This document shows positions 57,832 to 64,000 of a DNA stretch of 64,000 nt, in pieces (within the stretch, counting starts at the first letter, position 1; each line of letters starts with the position of its first letter). Both the position numbers and the translations under genes were made by a program. A model generated the notes under the pieces. The model did no database searches and was not told where the DNA came from. It saw only the letters and a list, made by a program, of their open reading frames with translations. The stretch spans positions 114,180,358-114,244,357 of the forward strand of contig NC_084794.1 of NCBI RefSeq assembly GCF_963169125.1, in the 5' to 3' direction. Source of the stretch: Humulus lupulus (taxonomy: Eukaryota > Streptophyta > Magnoliopsida > Rosales > Cannabaceae).

Positions 57832-59616
57832 GTTGACTGGCTTTTTGGTCAACTAACACGGAGTTCAATTAATTAATTAGAGAGCTTTCAATTAGACAAT
57901 CAATAAACTATAAATAAGCCAAAAACCTAATAACTATGAGCAATAAATGACAAACAACACCAGAATTATAGAGGTTTGGCCCCAAGAAATGGTAATGACT
58001 TACTTCCTCTTAGATTTGTATTGATCTTAAGGGTTTACACAAGATAACCAGTGGATACAGGTAGATTTCTAGGTGTAAAAGACAATACATAATGGCAGAA
58101 TCGCTGCTAAGTATCAAGCCAGGTTGCTCGGTATGTTTCTGGTGCTGGTCGGTAGGATATTTTCGTGAACCCCATCCATTGTGGTGGAGGGTTTGTATTT
58201 ATACTGTCCCTCTCGTCCGAGGGTTCCGTCTGAGCATAATTGATGGGGAAATATCCCTACATCTGTCAAGTGGTTGCTGTCCTATTCTTTAGGAGCCTTG
58301 ACCGAGTTTTTAGGGCTGTTAGGCGTAGGGTGAGTGTAATTGTCTTCATCTGAGCAGGTATGCCTGTTTGTCATACTGACCAGATTCTCTCCTGGAAAGC
58401 GTACCGATCATTGACTGTTATTCATTTGTCAAGTGTATTCATACTAGCCTATATCGACTGTTGGATGCCATGCAACGTGTCAAAAATATGATGCCGTGTG
58501 TCCAAATTTAGTGCCACGTCATATGTGCAAATTTTTGGGATAACATTTGCCCCCCAAGTTTGCAGTGGTGCTGAGCAGCATGAAATTTTTTATTTTGGAT
58601 ACCATACCGTCTAGCCTAGTCGGGGGTGTGTTCCCTTTGACACATGACGTCTTCATTTAATTCAGCAAAAGACCTTTGCACTTTTCTTAGTTTACCAGAA
58701 ATGGCTTTTCACTCTTTCCCGCCTCTTTTTGAAACCATAAAGTGCCATAATGGTCTCCCAATAACTGTACCGTCAGTTTGTACAGTTACCGAAGAGTGGC
58801 TGACGTATTCGGCGGTTGAGGCAAAGTGACTGGAGAGATGTGCTGACAGGCATGCTGACGTGTTTGGGGAGTGTGCTTGCAGCAGCTGAAGAGACGGTTC
58901 ATCAATACTTATGGGAGGAGAAAGGGTGTTGTGCCTGGCCTATAAATAACTTTCTCCTTCCCTATTACCACTTTACACTCTCTCTTTCTCAGATACTACA
59001 AACACTCAGAGCTTCTTCAAACTTCAAGCTCCCATACCGACTAGTGCCCAGCCATGCTCTATTGAAGTTCGCTCCGTGTTTATTCCACACGCTCGATACC
59101 AGTAAGTTCTCCATTTTTCCCTGTGCTATTTCTGTAATCTGTGCGAAAATACGTCTCTTTTTCTCTGCATTTTTCATTATGGTCGTGGGTAATATTTTTT
59201 ATAAATCCCTAGGTTTCTTGAATGCACGATGCTTGAATCTATAAATAGATGACTGGAGTAGCTCTCAACATGGGTAACCTATTTTAGCCTCCGATTTCGT
59301 AAAAAAAGAGAGTTTTGATGTCCCATTTTTGTTGATTTATGTTCGGTGTTCTTGAAGAACACCAAGCACAACTCTTGAGAATTTTTTTGGAAACCCTTCA
59401 CTTTCTCGGTTTTCCTTGCTTTTGATTTGATCTGCCTGCTATTCAGTACACTGTACCGTGTTTACTCTGGGTTGGTCGGTATAGTCTATGATATCTATAC
59501 CGACCAGTACTGTTCAGTGCTCTCACCTCATCTTTCTCCTTTTTCTTGTGTGGATAGACTATTCGGGGGAGGTGATCACCTGACGCTACCAGTAAGATTT
59601 TCTTCAAAAAAATGGC
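57832..59616 (+). repeat. Retroelement-like leader or LTR remnant
   Basis: Less AT-rich than its surroundings, with TATAAATAA at 58941-58949 followed by a pyrimidine-rich leader. CGGTA/TACCG-containing words recur (TACCGACCAGTAC, TACCGATC, CGGTATAG). No frame here matches a protein family. It directly precedes the gypsy-type coding remnant, so it is probably that element's LTR and leader. Ends not determined. Confidence 0.45.
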
Positions 59617-60551
59617 TTGCATCAAGCAGACGACTCGGGTGCTAATGTAGAGGATCCCCAAGTAGCACTGCATGCTACCGCCGGGGATACCAAGGAGGCT
59701 TTGCCTCCCGAAGAGGAGCCAAGCAACTCAAGGCAAGAAGAGGAGCCCGAGATCGAGTATGCTACAGAGATATATACCGAGGCGTTCCTTAACCCTTCAA
59801 CTGAGAAGGAGGAGAGCCCTTTATATGTGGCCCCATTTCGAATAAGCAAATCCAAAATGTGAAAGAACATTTTAAGCTCAAGGATGTGTCCATCATCAAG
59901 CCCTCTTCCTCGCAGACTGCCGATAACCCTAGGGCCCAGTTCTGTGCTTGGAGTAGGTTCCATATGACTGCTGGGGCCACTCTTCCTCTCAAGCCATACT
60001 TTTGGAGTGTGGCAGATTATTTTGGGATTTGCCCTGCTCAGATCAGTCCCAAGGGCATTAGGTTTCTTTCCGCCCTTTACGTGTTGTATAAATCCTTAAG
60101 CTAGCCAGTACCATCTACCCATGAAATCAACTACCTTTTTGACCTCAAATCCAGTCCCCGGCAAGGCCGCTTGGGGTACTTCTACTTTAGCCATAGAGAC
60201 TCTAATGTATACCTGGCCAATATTGAAGCCATCTCCAAAGTTGGGGAGTATGCCAGCCAGTATTTCCTTACAGAAAACATTTTCGCCACCTATCTGTCCT
60301 TTTGGCGCAATGGCCCATTTAGCTGTCCAGCCCCTACCCGAGAGATGGCCAAGCAGGCCCGTAAATTGGTAGCTATGAACTCCGACCTCAAAGATTTGGT
60401 GGCTTTAACCATCGTAGAGAAATTGACCAATGTTGGGCTTTATCTCAGTCCCAAGGTGCAAGCCAAGGGTGCTACCCTCACCAGGCAGTCGCCTAGGAAG
60501 CACCCGCCCAACACTAGGTCGCCCAGTTCACCATCACTCTGTAAAAAGTAG
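59617..60551 (+). pseudogene. Degenerate Transposase_28 (putative gypsy-type) protein
   Basis: 59617-59858 encodes an acidic Glu/Pro-rich lead-in. After a frame change, 59859-60101 gives FKLKDVSIIKPSS, MTAGATLPLKPYFWSVADYF and GICPAQISPKGIRFLSALYV. After the stop at 60102-60104, the reading continues with STHEINYLFDLKSS, GRLGYFYFSHRDSNV and FWRNGPFSCPAPTREM. The pattern LPLxPYFxxVxxYFGIxPxQIxPxGxRxLxAxxVL matches the plant 'putative gypsy type transposon' domain (Pfam Transposase_28), recalled rather than searched. Frame break plus internal stop make it a pseudogene. Confidence 0.7.
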
Positions 60552-60634
60552 ACCAATCGTCTATCCTCTCATCCAGGCCCTACGTATCCCACTGAACAAA
60601 GAGTTCGACTGGATTCGTTATTAGGGAGCCTGTC

Positions 60635-61868
60635 TGTTATCCCAAAATTTTAAAATGATGATGTGGCAATAAAATTGACATGTGGCATGGATTAGTTGGG
60701 TGATCTGGCTTAGCAGTAGACCAATGCATCAGTGAAAAGTTTGGACTGATTGAGAGATGTCATAACCAATCCAAATGCACCCGAGGAGTCCAAATGGTAT
60801 GCTCAGACCCTAGTCTGAGGAATGCCCCAAGTGATTGGCTCGGACCATAGTCCGAGGAGAGGCCACAAGTGATTGGCTCGGACCCTAGTCCGAGGAGAGG
60901 CCACAAGTGAATGGCTCGGACCCTAGTCTGAGGAGTGCCCTAAGAGATGGTCTCGGACCCATTTCCGAGGAGAAGCCCCATGCATGGCTCAGACCTTAGT
61001 CCGAGGAGAGCCAAGGAGGGTGGCTCGAACCTTAGACCGAGGAGAGCCAAGGAGAGTGTGGCTCGGACCTTGGTCCGAAGAAAGCCAAGGAGAGGGTGGC
61101 TCGGACCTTGGTCCGAGGAGAGTCAAGGAGAGTGTGGCTCGGACCTTGGTCCGAGGGGCACCCATGAGGGTGTGGTCGGAACTTGGTCCGAGGAGACCCC
61201 AAGGCTATGGTCCGGAGGTGAGCCCAAAAGGTGACTGGTCGGACTTTGGTCCGAAGAGAGTCTAAGGGGTATGGTCCGTATGCAGGTGTCCAGCATGCAT
61301 ATGTCCGAACAGAAGAAGATATTCGTCAAACAAATGGACCAGACTACGTCAAATTCCCAGAAACGGCTTCAGCAAGAATCGGTCTGGGCATCGCGGGAAT
61401 CTCTCATTCCTCACTCAAATTGAGGAATCTGTTGTATTTTGAATATTTTGTGTAATTTAAATATGATATAAATAATAGAATATCCCGATCCTAGGGGGAG
61501 ATCAGTTTAGGATCCCAAGCCTATAAATAAAGGGTTAATGGGATCAGAAAATGACTTTTGGCAATTTGAGATTTGGTCTGAGTTCTAGAGAGAGAAAGTG
61601 CGTTTTCCTTGAGAGAGAACCCTTTTTGTATTCCTGAAAATTTACACTGAAGAAACTCAGTTGACACTGGTTCATCTGATCTTGAGTGTAGAAAAAGTAA
61701 TAAAATCTCTAAGTGGATTAGGCTATTACCGATTGAACGGGGCTGAACCACTATAAAATCTTGTGTGTTATTTACTTTTCTTGATTAAACTGTTTGTGTC
61801 GTTTAAATTCTCTTGAAGGTTTGTCGTTATTGACGTTCTCACGTCGTTGGCTAAAAACACAGTCAACA
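60635..61868 (+). mobile_element. 5' LTR of a Tat-like Ty3/gypsy element
   Basis: It starts TGTTATCCCAAAATTTT and ends ACACAGTCAACA, then TTTGGTGCTTTCATTGAGAGC, the junction and primer region common in Tat-lineage elements. Length 1,234 bp. TATAAATAA at 61521-61529 is the likely core promoter. A hairpin minisatellite fills 60800-61262. The 3' LTR and TSD lie beyond the window. Confidence 0.82.
60800..61262. repeat. Minisatellite of hairpin-forming units in the LTR
   Basis: Around ten units of about 35-45 bp. Most contain an inverted pair CTCGGACC..GGTCCGAG around TT, TA or CT, followed by GAGAGCCAAGGAGAGTG-like spacer. Units diverge toward the ends, with TCAGACCCTAGTCTGA at the left. Confidence 0.9.
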
Positions 61869-61890
61869 TTTTGGTGCTTTCATTGAGAGC
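61869..61890 (+). promoter_or_regulatory. Probable primer-binding region of the gypsy element
   Basis: TGGTGCTTTCATTGAGAGC lies two bases after the LTR end. Plant Tat-type elements commonly have this at the minus-strand primer site. The tRNA was not identified. Confidence 0.6.
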
Positions 61891-61923
61891 CTGAAGAGAA
61901 GAACAGACAGTCCCTGAAGCAAT

Positions 61924-64000
61924 ATGGTGCCTAAGAACACCACTGCAGCCTCCAAGAAGACGGGTTCCTTTAAGGAGCATGCTAGATCGGAAGGTCCCAG
62001 CGTTCAAGATCGTGAAACTGAGCCTAGAGTCGTGCTCGAGGACTTAGCTCCATAAGTTGAAGAGCTCCAGGAGGCCATGAGTGCATTCCAGGAGGAGATG
62101 GCTCAGTTCAACGCCAGGAAGGAGGCGTTTGCTGAGGAAATGGCTAGGCAGAATGCCGCATTCGAACATCAGAAACGGGAGATGGACGCTAGGAGTGAGG
62201 AGATCTGTCGACAACAGGAAGAGGCCGACAGGCGACATTGCGAAGCTGCACTCGCTCTGGAGGCAGCTACGCAACTGACCCGAGCCAATGCCCAGGCGGC
62301 ACCTGGAGTGGCAGCCACCCCAGAGGCAAGGACCACAGAAGCTGGTCGTAAGAAAACTGATAGACCAGGCAGGGGTGGTGGTAACCCACCTGGTCATGAG
62401 GAGGATGGAGTCCGATCACGCACTGCCTCAACTCAAAGGGGGAACTCCAAAACCCCCTCAAAGAGTCACCGATCAGAGACTTCCAGGTCAGGGAGTCATA
62501 AGTCAGGCAGTAAGAAAACACCTTCTGAGCAGGAGCACAATAGAGCTCCTCGTGGCAATGAGGCTTCCCACTTCAAAGATGGGCATGTGCGTGATGAAGC
62601 TGACAGTCATCACACCAACCGTTCGAAAGAGAAGAATAATAACCAACAAGGAGGAGAGGATCGACCAGCTCAAACAAGAAAGCCACCACGGCATCCCAAC
62701 CAGCACAATGGCAAGGAGCACGCTCCACCCAGCAGACCTTCCGAGAAGACTCGGAGTACGGTGTTCGACCGGCTGGGAAAGAACACTGCTCAGAAGGACC
62801 TGAGGGACGTCATTGATGATAGAAGGAGGACCGACCCGGTCGAAGGGCAAGAGCCAATCCGTCCTACCAGTCGAGTAGAAATACTCGATGATGGTTTGCC
62901 GGATAGGAGTGCCCGACCAGGCGGTCCCGAAAGTGAGTCCCCAGCAGTGGCCCCAGGCATCCAAGCCCAGCTTGATGCTTTGACAGCAGCAGTCCAGAGT
63001 TTGTCAAAACAACCAGCTGCGATTGATCCGGTAGACCACAGAAGTGGTAGCCCTTTTTGTGCTCGAATTAGAGCAGCTCAACCACCAAAGAAATATAAAG
63101 CACCGGTACTGCCAGTTTATACAGAAAAGGCAGACCCAGTAAGACACGTTGGGAAGTTTGAAGATCAGATGGAGCTGCTCGGGGTGAGTGATGACTACCG
63201 CTGCAGAGTCTTCCCCACTACGTTGTCAGACACTGCCCAGGAGTGGTACTGGAAATTCAAACTAGACTCCATCACCTCTTGGGAGAGTTTTAGGAAGGAG
63301 TTTTGTAGGCAGTTTAGTACTGCCCGAACCCCTCCTGTTTATGCCAATCACTTGGTGGATATTAGGCAGGGTAAAGATGAGTCCCTCAAGAACTACATTC
63401 AAAGGTTCATGAGAGAAGCTAACCGAGCTACCGCGGTTGGAGATGAGGGGAAGATGGTGGAAATCTCTTCCGGTATTATCTATCGAAGTCCTTTGTGGGA
63501 CAACATCCATCGCCATCCAATTTCAACTTTACAACAGTTTTTAGACCAGGCAGATAAGTATATGAAGTTGGACGATGCAATTGAGAAGGGAGAAAATGGA
63601 TTGAACAATCCAAGCGGGTCGAATGATCCCCCCAAGAATGGTGGGAATGATCAGAATGGCGGTAAGAAACGTGGGAATAACGGGGCTGACCGCCACAATG
63701 AGAAGAAGGCTAAGTCGGGACCAAACGACAAGCCAACAAAGTATGGACCTCGATTTACCAACTACACCACTCTATCGGCGAGCCGAGCAGAGATCTATTT
63801 GGCTAGTCATCAAGAGGTCCCTTACTGGAAACCCCCACCAATCAAGAAGGAAATGAGTAAAAGAGATATGAACAAATTCTGTCGCTTCCATGGAGACTAT
63901 GGTCATGACACGAATGAGTGTAATCATCTCAAGGATGAGATAGAGTTCCTCCTCCGGCCGGGGAAGCTAAAAAAGTACCGAGCGGAGAAGACCCAAGGAG
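61924..64000 (+). CDS. Gag of the Tat-like gypsy element, runs off the window
   Basis: The frame opens at ATG 61924, meets one TAA at 62053-62055, reopens at ATG 62077 and stays open to the window edge (641 codons). It encodes the structural Gag protein that coats element RNA. Seen in order: a coiled-coil-like Glu/Gln/Arg-rich part (62077-62240), a long polar, basic Ser/Lys/Gly region, and the retrotransposon gag core (63100-63560: PPKKYKAPVLPVYTEKADPV, AQEWYWKFKLDSITSWESF, FCRQFSTARTPP, LVDIRQGKDESLKNYIQRF). Then comes a zinc knuckle of CX2HX4HX4C form, CRFHGDYGHDTNEC (63886-63927). The protease would follow outside the window. The early TAA either disables the longer start or is outside the real protein if translation starts at 62077. 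Confidence 0.9.

Noticed and set aside
60800..61262. CRISPR-like array
   Set aside because: Units vary in length, the 'spacers' are themselves repeats, and this is a plant LTR.
60947..61265. Arg/Pro-rich proteins from open frames over the minisatellite
   Set aside because: They are translations of the repeat unit in several frames, with no independent support.
62288..62803. 171-codon frame inside the gag region
   Set aside because: It is out of frame with the much longer gag reading and matches nothing.

Overview
This is nuclear DNA from a flowering plant, most likely a eudicot. It is AT-rich, carries spliced genes with GT-AG introns, and is dominated by plant-type transposable elements: Ty1/copia, Ty3/gypsy, L1-like LINEs with zf-RVT and RNase H tails, a 5S-bearing Cassandra LTR, and many MITEs. 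I cannot name the species from sequence alone.

Layout. 1-4085: a deleted Ty3/gypsy element (pol remnant fused to LTR remnant), an antisense Tat-like gypsy scrap and a LINE 3' fragment. 4086-12571: gene-free AT-rich DNA with four MITE or foldback elements, microsatellites and a short CCCTAA telomere-type array. 12586-16087: a LINE with a 14-bp target site duplication (TSD). 16397-17030: an orphan signal-peptide exon and a copia-like LTR. 17032-21573: further MITEs, ending in a Harbinger-like element with TAA TSDs. 21793 to about 37650: one old minus-strand LINE of roughly 6 kb, split by five later insertions (a hAT-like MITE, a near-intact copia element, a Cassandra solo LTR, a gypsy solo LTR and another LTR-like segment). 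38067-40088 and 40729-42555: two solo LTRs with perfect 5-bp TSDs.

The genic part is 43.9-56.1 kb. It holds a 13-exon hybrid histidine kinase gene (44260-52787), which I reconstruct as a 1,292-residue cytokinin receptor of the AHK2 type. Every exon junction keeps frame and every catalytic motif is present. Downstream, on the same strand, is a small 3-exon gene for a secreted X8/CBM43 protein (54167-56070). The two genes share no obvious pathway. No recognisable element interrupts their exons or introns.

56864-64000 is again repeats: an element with inverted repeats of about 94 bp, a degenerate gypsy-type 'Transposase_28' coding remnant, and the 5' end of a Tat-like Ty3/gypsy element. Its LTR carries a hairpin-forming minisatellite, and its gag frame runs open off the window edge.

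I see no gene cluster or immune-like system. What stands out is the layered transposon record, the complete cytokinin receptor gene, and several element-level oddities listed as findings.
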